Of a stretch of DNA of 40,861 nucleotides, positions 14,634 to 23,102 are shown piece by piece. Position 1 is the stretch's first letter; every line of letters starts with the position of its first letter. Under the pieces are notes generated by a model, which was not told where the DNA came from, did no database searches, and worked only from the letters and a program-made list of their open reading frames with translations. The DNA is taken from contig JACPQF010000033.1 of the NCBI GenBank assembly GCA_016190625.1, positions 1 through 40,861 on the forward strand, written 5' to 3'. The DNA comes from Chloroflexota bacterium (GTDB lineage Bacteria > Chloroflexota > Dehalococcoidia > JACPQF01). Position numbers and translations under genes: made by a program.

Positions 14634-17600
14634 TTGCGTGACAACAGCGTAAGGCCGGCGGCGAATTGTGACGGCCAGCTCTATCTGGGCCTGGACATCG
14701 GCGCGGTTAACGCCAGGATCGCCGTGGCAGATGATGCAGGCAAGGTGGTGTATCTCGATTCCGAGCGCTCGATGAAGGGACCGGCTTCGGCGGTCTCGGT
14801 TTTGATCGATCGCCTCGGGAAAGCCTTGCCCGTGGCGAAGATCGCCGCCGCTGGCGTAACCGGCTCGGGCCGGCACATCTATGAGGGTCAAGACGGCTGG
14901 CAGGTGTTCACCTCGCCCTACGCGGCCATTGCGGGGCTGCTTTGGGATAGACCCGAAGCCAAGACGATCATCGCCATCGGCGGCCAGAGCTCTCTCGTGA
15001 TCGGTCTGGAGGACGGCATGGAGAAGCCCTGGCGGGTAGCGCGTTCTCCGCTGTGCGCCGCGGGCACCGGCCGGTTCCTCGAACAGCAGGCTTCTCGCCT
15101 GGGTATTCCCATCGACAAGTGCGGATCGCACGCTCTGGAATGGACCAAGGCGCCTCCCCGAGTTGCCGCCCGCTGCAGCGTGTTTGCCAAATCCGATCTA
15201 ATCCATCTCCAGCAGAAGGGATGGCCGGTTCCCGCCATGCTGGCCGGGCTGTCGGATAGTGTCGCCCGTATGATTCAGGCCCAGTGGAAGGATGAGTTCG
15301 TCTCCCCCATCTACTTTATCGGCGGCGTGGCGGCCAACGAAGGCGTCGTCCGGGCTATCGCTTCCGTTCTGGATAAGGAGGTTAGCGTTCCCCCAGACCC
15401 CGCCATGCGCGAGGCCATGGGCGCTGCCCTTCTCGCCAGGCAATCCCCTACCAAACCTGCTAGCCTCTGTCCTGCCGGCAATGGCGAGGCGGAGGCATAC
15501 ACCATCTCCCGCCGGCTGGCGCCCACCATCTCATCGAACGGCTGGAAACCCTGGCAAGCCGGGGACCGCGTCGTGGACGTCTACCTCGGCGTGGACGTGG
15601 GTTCGACCAGCACGAAGGCGGCGATCATCGATGCCAAAGGCTATGTTCTGGTCAAGAGCTATTTAATGACCGCCGGACAGCCGCTGGAAGCAATAAAACA
15701 AGTTATGGCGAACCTCGTTCCTCTGGTCGAGGGCAAGGTCCGGGTGAAGGCCGTGGGCGTTACGGGGTCGGGGCGCTACCTCGTGGGCAATTTCATTGGC
15801 GCAGACCTGATCAAAAACGAGATCACGGCGCAAACGCGGGCGGCCCTCCAGATAGACCCGCAGGTGAATACTGTCTTCGAGCTCGGCGGCCAGGATTCGA
15901 AGTTCGTCTATCTGGAAAACGGCACCGTCCTCGACTACCAGATGAACAAGGCCTGCGCTGCCGGAACGGGAAGCTTCATCGACGAGCTATCGGAGCAACT
16001 GTCCATTTCGACCCGCACGGGCGAGTTCGCCGAGTTGGCCTTCGCCGCGGAGAACCAGCTCGACCTGGGCGAGAGATGCGCCGCTTTCATGAGCCAGGCC
16101 GTCACCTCTGCTCAGCACGCCGGCGTCTCCTCGGAGGTCATCGTTTCCAGCCTCGCCACCTCGCTGGCCAAGAACTACCTCTCCAAGGTGGTTAGCGGCC
16201 GCCGGCTGGGCGATCGCATCTTCCTGACCGGCGCCGTCTTCTACAACGAGGCGGTGGTGTCGGCCTTCAAGTCGGAGTATCCCGGAAAGGTTTTTGTGGT
16301 GCCGGAGCATAAGGAGGTCACGGGCGCCATAGGAGCAGCGCTTCTGGCGATGGAAAGCGCTGCCGCCGGGAGTCAGTCGAAGTTTAAGGGCTTCTCGACG
16401 GTGGTGGCGGAGACCTACAAGCTCACTAACTTCAACTGCCATCGCTGCGAGCACAGTTGCTCTATCAGCATCATGACCACCGGCGGGGGCCAGCGCCTGT
16501 TCTATGGTTCCCGCTGCGACCTCTACGATGCCGCCTCCGGGCCCATCAAGAAGGGGAAGGTCTCGCCGCCTCCGACGCCCTTCACCACCAGAGAGGAGAT
16601 GCTCTTCGAGGACTACGATCCTGACAAGGGAACGGGTCCACTCGTCGGCGTCCCCCGTGCCCTGTTGACGCACGATCTGGCGCCGCTGTTTACCGGCTTC
16701 CTCAACGCCCTCGGCGTGCGGGTCCGTTACTCCTCGCCGACCAACAAGGGCCTCATCGAGAAATCGCTGGAGCAGGCCTACTCCGACAGTTGCTTTCCCG
16801 TTAAGCTGGTTCACGGCCACGTGGCCGAGCTGCTCGAGGAGGGAGCGGAATACATCCTGATTCCTAACGCCATCCGCATGGACAGGAAGGAAGGCGAGCA
16901 GGACCAGCGCTACTCCTGTCCCCTCATTCAGGGCGCTCCCTACATCGTTCGCTCGGTCTTCGGTCTGGGCGACCGGCTTCTGGATCCGATCATCGATCTG
17001 TCCCGTGACGACGAGATTGTAATCCGGAGCTTCGTCGACATAGCCCAGCGGCTGGGATTCGGCAAGGGTCAGGGGGAAAGCGCGGCCAGAGTGGGTCTGG
17101 CCAGGCAGCGACAGTTCGAGGCGAGGCTGCGGGAAGAGGGAAGACGAGTCATAGATGGCTTGAAGGGGAATCCCGATTCACTCGGTGTGGTTCTGCTCTC
17201 GCGGGCCTACAATGCTCAAGACGCGGGCGCCAATTTGGGGATGGCTTCAGAGCTACACAGACTGGGAGTGGTGCCTATCCCTCTGGATTTCCTCCCCCTG
17301 GAGACCGTGGACGTAAGGGAGATCTCCGACCGGCCCTATTGGAACTACGAGCGCAAGATCCTTGCTGCCGCCAAGATCATCGCCGGAAATCCGCAGCTCT
17401 TCGGACTCTTCCTCTCTAACTTCGGCTGTGGACCAAACTCCTTCATCGAGAACATCGTCGAGGACGTAATGGGGGGCAAGCCGCTGGGTCACATCGAGAT
17501 CGACGAGCACGCCGCCGAGGCCGGCTACATCACCCGCATCGAGGCGCTGGTTGATACCCTCAGGGGCTATCGTCGGGCCGGGTTGCAGTCGGCGGGAGAT

Positions 17601-18812
17601 CCGGAGAAGTATGGGCGGCGGGTGCCGACCTCAGTGCGGTCCGGCCAAAACATCCTGGTGGTCCGCATGTCTGACCACGCCGAAATAGCGGCGGCCGCCA
17701 TGCGCGCCTATGGCGTCAACGCCCAAGTGCTGCTCGAATCAGACGAGCGCAGCATGGCCCTGAGCAGGGACGTGACCAGCGGCAAGGAGTGCCTGCCTTT
17801 CCGCGATACTCTGGGAGTGTATCTGCGGCTTGCGGAGGACGGCCTCCTGCCGAAGAACGCCAGGGCTATCATGGCTGGCTCCTATGGACCCTGCCGGCTG
17901 GGGAAATACGCTCAGGAGCAGCAGAAGATCCTCGACGAGCGGGGAATACCGCTGGAGGTCATGACTACCGTCTCTAACAATGGCTATTCCGACATCGGCC
18001 TCGGCACCAAGTTCGAGCTTCTCGCCTGGCGGGGCATAGTGGCCAACGACCTGCTCCAGAAGATGCTCTGGCGAACCCGCCCTTACGAGCGTACGGTCGG
18101 CCAGGCTAACGAGATCTACGAGGAATACCTTGGCAGGTTGGTCAAGTCAACTGAGGGGCAGCAGTCCCCCGAGGGAATTCTCCAGGAGGCTATGGGGAGT
18201 TTCCAGGAGGTCCGCGACTCGTCACTGCCCCAGCGCCCTCTCGTAGGCATAAACGGCGAGATCTATTTACGAGCCAACCGTTTCTGCAATAAGGGCCTGG
18301 CCATGCTCTGTGAGTCCCACGGGCTGGAAGTGGAGATCTCCCCCATGTCCGAGTGGATCAACTATATCACCCTGCGGAATATCGAGGATGCGCTGGTGAA
18401 CAAGGACCTGCGCAAGCTGGCGAAGGGCTACCTGCGCAAGCTGGTCACCGGCTATCACGAGCGGCGCTCCTACGCCTGGGTCAAGGCGATGATCGAGGAG
18501 TCAGAGCCCGGTCCCTCCGTGCTGATGGCCACGTCCTCTCCCTATCTGCCCAGCCGCTGCGGCTCGGAGGCGGTCCTGTCGCTCGGAAGCGGCATCCGCC
18601 AACTGGCCGACCCCCACTTCGCTGCTGTCATCTCCGTGATGCCCCACGGCTGCATGCCCGGGGGCATCGTCGCCGCCGTCTCCGAGGCGATATCGAAGAA
18701 GCACGGCAACAAGCCCTGGATCAGCCTCACCTATGATGGCTTTGCCGATAAGGTCAATCCCGAGCGCATCGCCGACCTCGCCGAGCAGTTGAGGTACCGG
18801 CAAGCGAAATAG
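14634..18812 (+). CDS. Fused 2-hydroxyacyl-CoA dehydratase activase (double BcrAD/BadF ATPase + DUF2229 + dehydratase-like region)
   Basis: A ~1392-residue fusion. Two ASKHA ATPase modules come in tandem (about residues 15-275 and 315-575); each opens with a phosphate-1 loop (LGLDIGAVNAR; LGVDVGSTSTK) and each keeps the two cysteines that hold the shared [4Fe-4S] cluster (CAAGTGRF and ARCSVF; CAAGTGSF and ERCAAF). Then come NCHRCEHSC with a further Cys (near 600-625), a DUF2229-type region (~660-880) and a C-terminal region related to the dehydratase subunits. Activases use ATP to push one electron into 2-hydroxyacyl-CoA dehydratases or benzoyl-CoA reductases. No separate HgdAB partner is in the window. 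TTG 14634 has GGAGG eight bases upstream; TTG 14619 is less likely. Confidence 0.9.
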   Translation: MRDNSVRPAANCDGQLYLGLDIGAVNARIAVADDAGKVVYLDSERSMKGPASAVSVLIDRLGKALPVAKIAAAGVTGSGRHIYEGQDGWQVFTSPYAAIAGLLWDRPEAKTIIAIGGQSSLVIGLEDGMEKPWRVARSPLCAAGTGRFLEQQASRLGIPIDKCGSHALEWTKAPPRVAARCSVFAKSDLIHLQQKGWPVPAMLAGLSDSVARMIQAQWKDEFVSPIYFIGGVAANEGVVRAIASVLDKEVSVPPDPAMREAMGAALLARQSPTKPASLCPAGNGEAEAYTISRRLAPTISSNGWKPWQAGDRVVDVYLGVDVGSTSTKAAIIDAKGYVLVKSYLMTAGQPLEAIKQVMANLVPLVEGKVRVKAVGVTGSGRYLVGNFIGADLIKNEITAQTRAALQIDPQVNTVFELGGQDSKFVYLENGTVLDYQMNKACAAGTGSFIDELSEQLSISTRTGEFAELAFAAENQLDLGERCAAFMSQAVTSAQHAGVSSEVIVSSLATSLAKNYLSKVVSGRRLGDRIFLTGAVFYNEAVVSAFKSEYPGKVFVVPEHKEVTGAIGAALLAMESAAAGSQSKFKGFSTVVAETYKLTNFNCHRCEHSCSISIMTTGGGQRLFYGSRCDLYDAASGPIKKGKVSPPPTPFTTREEMLFEDYDPDKGTGPLVGVPRALLTHDLAPLFTGFLNALGVRVRYSSPTNKGLIEKSLEQAYSDSCFPVKLVHGHVAELLEEGAEYILIPNAIRMDRKEGEQDQRYSCPLIQGAPYIVRSVFGLGDRLLDPIIDLSRDDEIVIRSFVDIAQRLGFGKGQGESAARVGLARQRQFEARLREEGRRVIDGLKGNPDSLGVVLLSRAYNAQDAGANLGMASELHRLGVVPIPLDFLPLETVDVREISDRPYWNYERKILAAAKIIAGNPQLFGLFLSNFGCGPNSFIENIVEDVMGGKPLGHIEIDEHAAEAGYITRIEALVDTLRGYRRAGLQSAGDPEKYGRRVPTSVRSGQNILVVRMSDHAEIAAAAMRAYGVNAQVLLESDERSMALSRDVTSGKECLPFRDTLGVYLRLAEDGLLPKNARAIMAGSYGPCRLGKYAQEQQKILDERGIPLEVMTTVSNNGYSDIGLGTKFELLAWRGIVANDLLQKMLWRTRPYERTVGQANEIYEEYLGRLVKSTEGQQSPEGILQEAMGSFQEVRDSSLPQRPLVGINGEIYLRANRFCNKGLAMLCESHGLEVEISPMSEWINYITLRNIEDALVNKDLRKLAKGYLRKLVTGYHERRSYAWVKAMIEESEPGPSVLMATSSPYLPSRCGSEAVLSLGSGIRQLADPHFAAVISVMPHGCMPGGIVAAVSEAISKKHGNKPWISLTYDGFADKVNPERIADLAEQLRYRQAK

Positions 18813-18879
18813 GTCTGCATGGTAGAGACGCGGCGTCCGCCGACGACGCAATTCGCGTGGGGGCGTATCCTTCCCCCGA

Positions 18880-18909
18880 GGGAGAATCCTTCCGCCGAAG
18901 GATTCTCCC
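18880..18909. repeat. 13-bp perfect hairpin in the activase/haem-protein gap
   Basis: Arms 18880-18892 and 18897-18909 (GGGAGAATCCTTC and complement) pair perfectly around CGCC. There is no T-tract, so it is not a classical terminator, though it follows the activase stop by 68 bases and may end its transcript or be a dispersed palindrome. The remaining ~190 bases before 19101 show no gene. Confidence 0.65.
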
Positions 18910-19100
18910 CTACGGCGATGGTGCTGCTGCCTACACCTTTCCTGAACCATCCGCAGCCACCTTGCAACTGGCCCGGTTCTTGCTGCGTTGGTGGCTGTGG
19001 GGTGGAGGGAGAACATTGCGGACCTCGCCTGGCGAGATTCCGCCGTTTCCAGGCAACAGTTTTGAGGTTCCCGGAATGAGTTTCAAGAAGGAGGAGTCTA

Positions 19101-19562
19101 TTGGTAAATAGCGCTTCAAATCGAATGCTCATCTTGGTGGCGCTGGTTGGCGTCATGACCTTGTTTGCATGGCTGGCCCGGCCCAACGCCGCTGCAGCGT
19201 TGCCGGACTACGCCGCCAAGACTGGCCAGCCGTGCTCGACTTGCCACGTGAACCCGGCGGGTGGCGGCCCCTTGACGGCCACCGGCTCGGCGTTCCAGGC
19301 TATTCCCACTCATACTTCTGATCCGGCGGGCGCGTTTGCTCAGGTCACGGCGGCGACCAGGCCAGCGCCAGCCCCGAGTCCGAGCACCACGACTCCCAGT
19401 ACTACGACTCCCAGCACGACCGCTCCGACGACGCCGGCCGCACCGAGCGCCGCTGCCCTGCCCAAAGCAGGAGACACGCCGCTAGTGGGAACCTTTGTCG
19501 CTGTGGGCGTAATGCTGGTGATGCTCGGCCTGATAATCAGGAAAGCGATAGCATCCCGCTAG
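19101..19562 (+). CDS. Small secreted CxxCH (haem c-type) protein with LPKAG tail anchor
   Basis: A 153-residue protein in four parts: an N-terminal signal/anchor helix (residues ~9-33), a short domain with one CSTCH motif (Cys45, Cys48, His49) that could bind a single c-type haem, a Thr/Ser/Pro-rich linker with three 15-bp repeats coding PSTTT-like units, and a C-terminal LPKAGD followed by a hydrophobic helix and RK. The tail resembles an LPxTG sortase signal with Ala for Thr. No haem-ligating methionine stands out, and such short CxxCH proteins may instead bind another metal or carry no haem. TTG 19101 is preceded by AAGGAGG. Its partners are unknown. Confidence 0.7.
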   Translation: MVNSASNRMLILVALVGVMTLFAWLARPNAAAALPDYAAKTGQPCSTCHVNPAGGGPLTATGSAFQAIPTHTSDPAGAFAQVTAATRPAPAPSPSTTTPSTTTPSTTAPTTPAAPSAAALPKAGDTPLVGTFVAVGVMLVMLGLIIRKAIASR

Positions 19563-19715
19563 CCAAAACAGCTTACGATCGGTAGCTCGATAGTCGGGTG
19601 ACGTCGAGCTGCTCTCCCAACTGGCGGAACCCCGGCGAGGCGAGACGATAAACCCCACCCCCGCTGCTCAAGACGCTAGAAAATACGAGATTATTCGTAG
19701 CCCAGTCACAGTACA

Positions 19716-19743
19716 GAGAGGTCTGGAACGCTCCAGACCTCTC
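19716..19743. terminator. 12-bp perfect stem-loop between convergent genes
   Basis: GAGAGGTCTGGA (19716-19727) and its complement (19732-19743) flank the loop ACGC. It lies between the convergent haem-protein (ends 19562) and acyl-CoA dehydrogenase (ends 19759) genes, where a bidirectional terminator is expected. Neither side has a T-run, so termination is inferred from position only. The rest of 19563-19715 shows nothing I recognise. Confidence 0.5.
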
Positions 19744-19758
19744 GAATCCCAAGTCGGA

Positions 19759-20877
19759 CTATAGCTCCAGGAGGTCGGCAAGCTTCTGCCGATGGAGCTT
19801 TGGCTCGCCAAGGTACCAGTAAAGGGTGCGCGACATCGTGGTGTAGTGGTGGATGGGATGGTCCTTGACTGAACCCAAGCCTGCCAGCACCTCGTGCGAG
19901 TGGTGGGTCGCTGTGGTGAACGCTTCACTGGCCATGGCCTTGGCCAGCGATGCGCCAATGCGCCAGTCGGGCTTGTTGTTGTCTATCTTCCACAGCGCCT
20001 CATTCGTGGTCCAGCGCGCGGCGTCCATGGCGTTGACGATCTCGATGATGTGGTCCTGCACCCGCTGGAAGGTGCCGATGGGGGCGCCAAACGCCACGCG
20101 GGTTCCGGCGTAATCCCGAGTGATCTCGAAGGCCATTTCCGAGCCTCCCACCATATAGGCGGCGAGAACCGGCGCGGAGCGGGCCAGCACCAGGTCGAGC
20201 ACCGGCGCGGCGCCACCCACGACGCCAACCACCGCTGACGCCGGGACCTTGACGGAATCGAGGGTGATCTCGTTCAGGCGGCCGCCGATGAAGCCCGTGA
20301 CGTTGCGGACGGATAATCCCGGCGATCCGGCATCCACCAGGAACAGGCTGACGCCACCCGGTGTTCGCGCTGCTACGATCAGCTTATGAGCGACCTGGGC
20401 GTCGGGCACAAACACTTTTGTGCCCTGGAGAACGTAGGAGTCGCCCTGTTTGGTCGCCGTAAGGGCTACCTGATCGGCCTCCCAGCCGAAGTCCTGCTCC
20501 GTCAGGGCGAGGGCGAGAATGAGGTCGCCGGAAGCGATACGCGGCAGCAGCTCCGCTTTTTGAGCAGGCGATCCCGCCTCGACAAGAATCTGGGCGCAGA
20601 GTACGCCAGAGGAGAAGTGAGGCGTGGGCGCACAGGCCCGGCCCAACTCGTAGTACAGCACGCCGAGATCCTCGTAGGAGCCCCCACCTCCGCCGAATTC
20701 CTCGGGGATGCTAAGCCCGACCAGCCCAATCTTGGCTAGGCTCTCCCAGATGTCCGCTGGAAACCCGGTGTCACTCGCCTCGATCTCCTTCAGCCTCGTG
20801 GCAGTGCATTCCCGCTCCATCAGGCGCCGAATGGTGTCCTTGAGCATCTGCTGCGATTCGGTGAGGGATAGATCCAT
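19759..20877 (-). CDS. Acyl-CoA dehydrogenase, pair 1, subunit with altered active-site region
   Basis: A 372-residue FAD-dependent acyl-CoA dehydrogenase of the short FadE-like kind. The N-terminal helical domain begins MDLSLTESQQMLKDTIRRL. The middle beta domain is recognisable but the usual flavin-contact strings are weak. The C-terminal region has TRVAFGAPIGTFQRVQDH. Near the C-terminus, where classical enzymes have GY..E (catalytic Glu), it reads LGSVKDHPIHHY, with Asp instead of Glu. It lies 35 bases after another ACAD of a different subtype, an arrangement typical of alpha2beta2 ACADs in sterol side-chain degradation. ATG 20877 has AAAGGAG nine bases upstream; the open frame extends to 20997 but overlaps the neighbour. 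Confidence 0.88.
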   Translation of the reverse strand: MDLSLTESQQMLKDTIRRLMERECTATRLKEIEASDTGFPADIWESLAKIGLVGLSIPEEFGGGGGSYEDLGVLYYELGRACAPTPHFSSGVLCAQILVEAGSPAQKAELLPRIASGDLILALALTEQDFGWEADQVALTATKQGDSYVLQGTKVFVPDAQVAHKLIVAARTPGGVSLFLVDAGSPGLSVRNVTGFIGGRLNEITLDSVKVPASAVVGVVGGAAPVLDLVLARSAPVLAAYMVGGSEMAFEITRDYAGTRVAFGAPIGTFQRVQDHIIEIVNAMDAARWTTNEALWKIDNNKPDWRIGASLAKAMASEAFTTATHHSHEVLAGLGSVKDHPIHHYTTMSRTLYWYLGEPKLHRQKLADLLEL

Positions 20878-20911
20878 CCGTTGTTTCTCCTTTCTAAAGT
20901 ACAGTGACGGC

Positions 20912-22108
20912 CTACACGATAGCCGATGCCTTCTGCCTGGTCTTGGCAATGCCGATCCGGCGGGCCATGACGATCTTCTGCGCCTCCGGCGTGCCACCCG
21001 GATGGCTCATGATGCTCATGCGTTGCTGATTTTCTATCTCGCCCCGCAAGGCTTGCAGCTTGGGATCTGTTGTCAAGGCGTAGGGACCAAGTATGTCCAA
21101 GACTCGGTGTGCGACGCGGGGTTCGCTCTGCTTACGAAACAGCGCGGTTTGACAGCCCTCCCAGGACCAGGGAATCTTGGAGGTACGCATCCAGTAATTG
21201 CGCCAGTTAAACAGCCGCTCAACCTGTGCGCCCATCCAGATTTCGACGAGGGCATCGCGAACGGCTGGGTCCTTGCTCAAAGGCTGACCATTCCGGGTGG
21301 CCCGGCGGCAGTAGGCTAAGAGCAAGTCGACGAAATGCCCCTCTACCATTCTGCTCGCGCCGCCGTGTTCGAGCTCGAGCGTCGAGTTCGCTACCTTCCA
21401 ACCATCGAACTCGCCGCCGATGAGCTGGTCCCGAGAGACCCGTACGTTATCGTAATAGATGTTGTTCTTATTCTGTCCGGCGATCAATTCCATCGGGCTG
21501 ATGGTTACGCCGGGCGAATTGGCCGGAACGATAAATGCGCCGATATTCGAGTGCCGCGGCCTGTTCTGGTCAGTTACGGCCAGGGTATAAAGCCAATCTG
21601 CCCTATAGTCAGACCCGATGAAGGTCTTCTGACCATTCAAGACGTAGTGGTCTCCTTCCTTGTCGGCCCGCAGCTTCAGGGATGCGAGGTCGGTTCCCGC
21701 CTCCGGTTCGGTAAAGACCTGCCAGGTGAGAATCTCACCGCTGAGAATGGGGGGAAGGAAGCGCCGCTTTTGGTCGTCCGTGCCCCAGACCATGATCGCC
21801 GGGGCGATGAGTATAACCCCCAAGTCGTAGGGCAGAAACGCATGGCGCCCGTCCAACTCTTCGCCGATAATGACCGCCTGCTCCACCGGCAGGTCGCCAC
21901 CACCATACTCCTTCGGCCAAAGCGGACATAGCCAGCCTTTGGCGCCAAGCCTGCGGCGCAACGACATCGCGGCGTCGCTTAGGCCCGGTGGCTTCCGTCC
22001 CTCGTCGACGGGACGAACAGCCTCCGGCGGCATGTTAACGTCCAGCCAGGCGCTCACCTCGGCCCGGAACTTCTCCTGCTCCTCGGTATAATGCATTTCG
22101 AAGTCCAT
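20912..22108 (-). CDS. Acyl-CoA dehydrogenase, pair 1, FadE-type subunit
   Basis: A 398-residue acyl-CoA dehydrogenase. It shows the flavin-binding FTEPEAGTDLASLKLRA, a substrate-side INGQKTFI-like segment (LNGQKTFIGSDYRADW) and the C-terminal HPGGTPEAQKIVMARRIG. The classical GY..E catalytic Glu near the C-terminus is not seen, so in a heteromer the base may come from another residue or from the partner. ATG 22108 has GGAGG eight bases upstream. It is second in the flavin reductase - ACAD - ACAD operon. It would oxidise an acyl-CoA to the enoyl-CoA and pass electrons to ETF, which is not in the window. Confidence 0.9.
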   Translation of the reverse strand: MDFEMHYTEEQEKFRAEVSAWLDVNMPPEAVRPVDEGRKPPGLSDAAMSLRRRLGAKGWLCPLWPKEYGGGDLPVEQAVIIGEELDGRHAFLPYDLGVILIAPAIMVWGTDDQKRRFLPPILSGEILTWQVFTEPEAGTDLASLKLRADKEGDHYVLNGQKTFIGSDYRADWLYTLAVTDQNRPRHSNIGAFIVPANSPGVTISPMELIAGQNKNNIYYDNVRVSRDQLIGGEFDGWKVANSTLELEHGGASRMVEGHFVDLLLAYCRRATRNGQPLSKDPAVRDALVEIWMGAQVERLFNWRNYWMRTSKIPWSWEGCQTALFRKQSEPRVAHRVLDILGPYALTTDPKLQALRGEIENQQRMSIMSHPGGTPEAQKIVMARRIGIAKTRQKASAIV

Positions 22109-22140
22109 GTCAATAACCTCCGTCCAGTTATTCAGTCGCC

Positions 22141-22842
22141 CTACCAGCGCTCTCGCCGTATTTGAGCGGCGGAAACGCTCTGCTTCTCAAGCAAGGCCGT
22201 GATGGCCTCCGCCATTCCCGAAGGACCACAAACGTAGAATAGGGCGTGGCTGTCCTTGATGATCTCTGCCAGGAGCTGTTCGTCGATCCTGCCTACACGG
22301 CCTTCCCAGGATTCATCGATTGGCCGGGTGACGGTAAAGACGCAGCTTATGCGGGGATTGCGGGCCGAAATGGCCCGGAGCTCGTCGAGGAACACGAGTT
22401 CGTCGGGGGTCTTGGCGCTGTAGAGCAGAACCACCCGAGTGTCGAGCTTTGCCTCGTCCACGAAGCGGATCATGCTCGTGAAGGGAGTGATGCCGATGCC
22501 GCCGGCGATAAGCACTAACGAGCTTCCCATGTCGGGGCGATAGTAGAACTCGCCGGATGAACCCAACACGAGGACCGGGTCGCCGACCTGAGCCTTCTCG
22601 TGGAGATGGGCCGCCGGGCGCCTATCCGATCTGTACTTGACGGCCAACTCGATGCTAGCCTTTCGCAGCGGGGAGGAGGCGATGGAGAACCCTCCGACGA
22701 GGGACTCAAAGTCGGTCTCGACGACGAGGTCGACATACTGTCCCGGCAGAAAAGGCAGGTTCTGCCCTTCCAGATCGAGCACGAAGGATTTCACCGAGGG
22801 CGTCTCTTGTCGGATGGCGGCAATGTGAGCCTCGAGCTCCAC
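22141..22842 (-). CDS. FAD/NAD(P)-binding ferredoxin reductase-like oxidoreductase
   Basis: A 233-residue ferredoxin-NADP reductase superfamily protein without a ferredoxin domain. It has LPGQYVDL and GGFSIASSP (the RxYS-type FAD motif degenerate here), the NAD-binding GGIGITPFTSMIR, and the C-terminal YVCGPSGMAEAI. It would move electrons between NAD(P)H and a partner carrier. It is the first gene of an operon with two acyl-CoA dehydrogenases, so it may link their electron flow to NAD(H). GTG 22842 follows AGGAG by about 11 bases, under a good promoter. Confidence 0.85.
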   Translation of the reverse strand: MELEAHIAAIRQETPSVKSFVLDLEGQNLPFLPGQYVDLVVETDFESLVGGFSIASSPLRKASIELAVKYRSDRRPAAHLHEKAQVGDPVLVLGSSGEFYYRPDMGSSLVLIAGGIGITPFTSMIRFVDEAKLDTRVVLLYSAKTPDELVFLDELRAISARNPRISCVFTVTRPIDESWEGRVGRIDEQLLAEIIKDSHALFYVCGPSGMAEAITALLEKQSVSAAQIRRERW

Positions 22843-22875
22843 GCTGTTGCCTGCTCCTTGGGCTTGGTCAACCGT

Positions 22876-22904
22876 ATAATACAGCCTTGGCGATCTATTG
22901 GCAA
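22876..22904 (-). promoter_or_regulatory. sigma70-type promoter of flavin reductase / ACAD pair 1 operon
   Basis: Minus-strand TTGCCA (22899-22904), 17-bp spacer, TATTAT (22876-22881). The predicted start lies about 27 bases before GTG 22842. The gap from here to 23102 shows no gene. Confidence 0.7.
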
Positions 22905-23102
22905 GACCTATCTCAAACAGAACTGGAGGTAGGCTGGGTCGGCAAATCCCGCAGGAGGAAAAGACAGATCGGCAGGACCGTCTGACGCCACCTTGGTAGC
23001 TAAGGCGCCAGCCTTTTGCTCCGTCTAACTCGTTGGCAAAACAGCCTGCATTAGGAGTAACATTTCATGCATGTGCAGGTGGTGTGAACACCCGCTCCCC
23101 AG

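Noticed and set aside
14577-15131. 184-codon antisense frame over the activase start
   Set aside because: Composition-driven shadow of the real gene, with no family features.
15987-16820. 277-codon open frame antisense to the activase
   Set aside because: It mirrors conserved ATPase codons and has no motifs or ribosome site; treated as a GC-driven shadow.
19362-19433. Repeats in the Thr/Ser/Pro region as a CRISPR or regulatory array
   Set aside because: The 15-bp units are in frame and code for a PSTTT spacer, so they are coding repeats.
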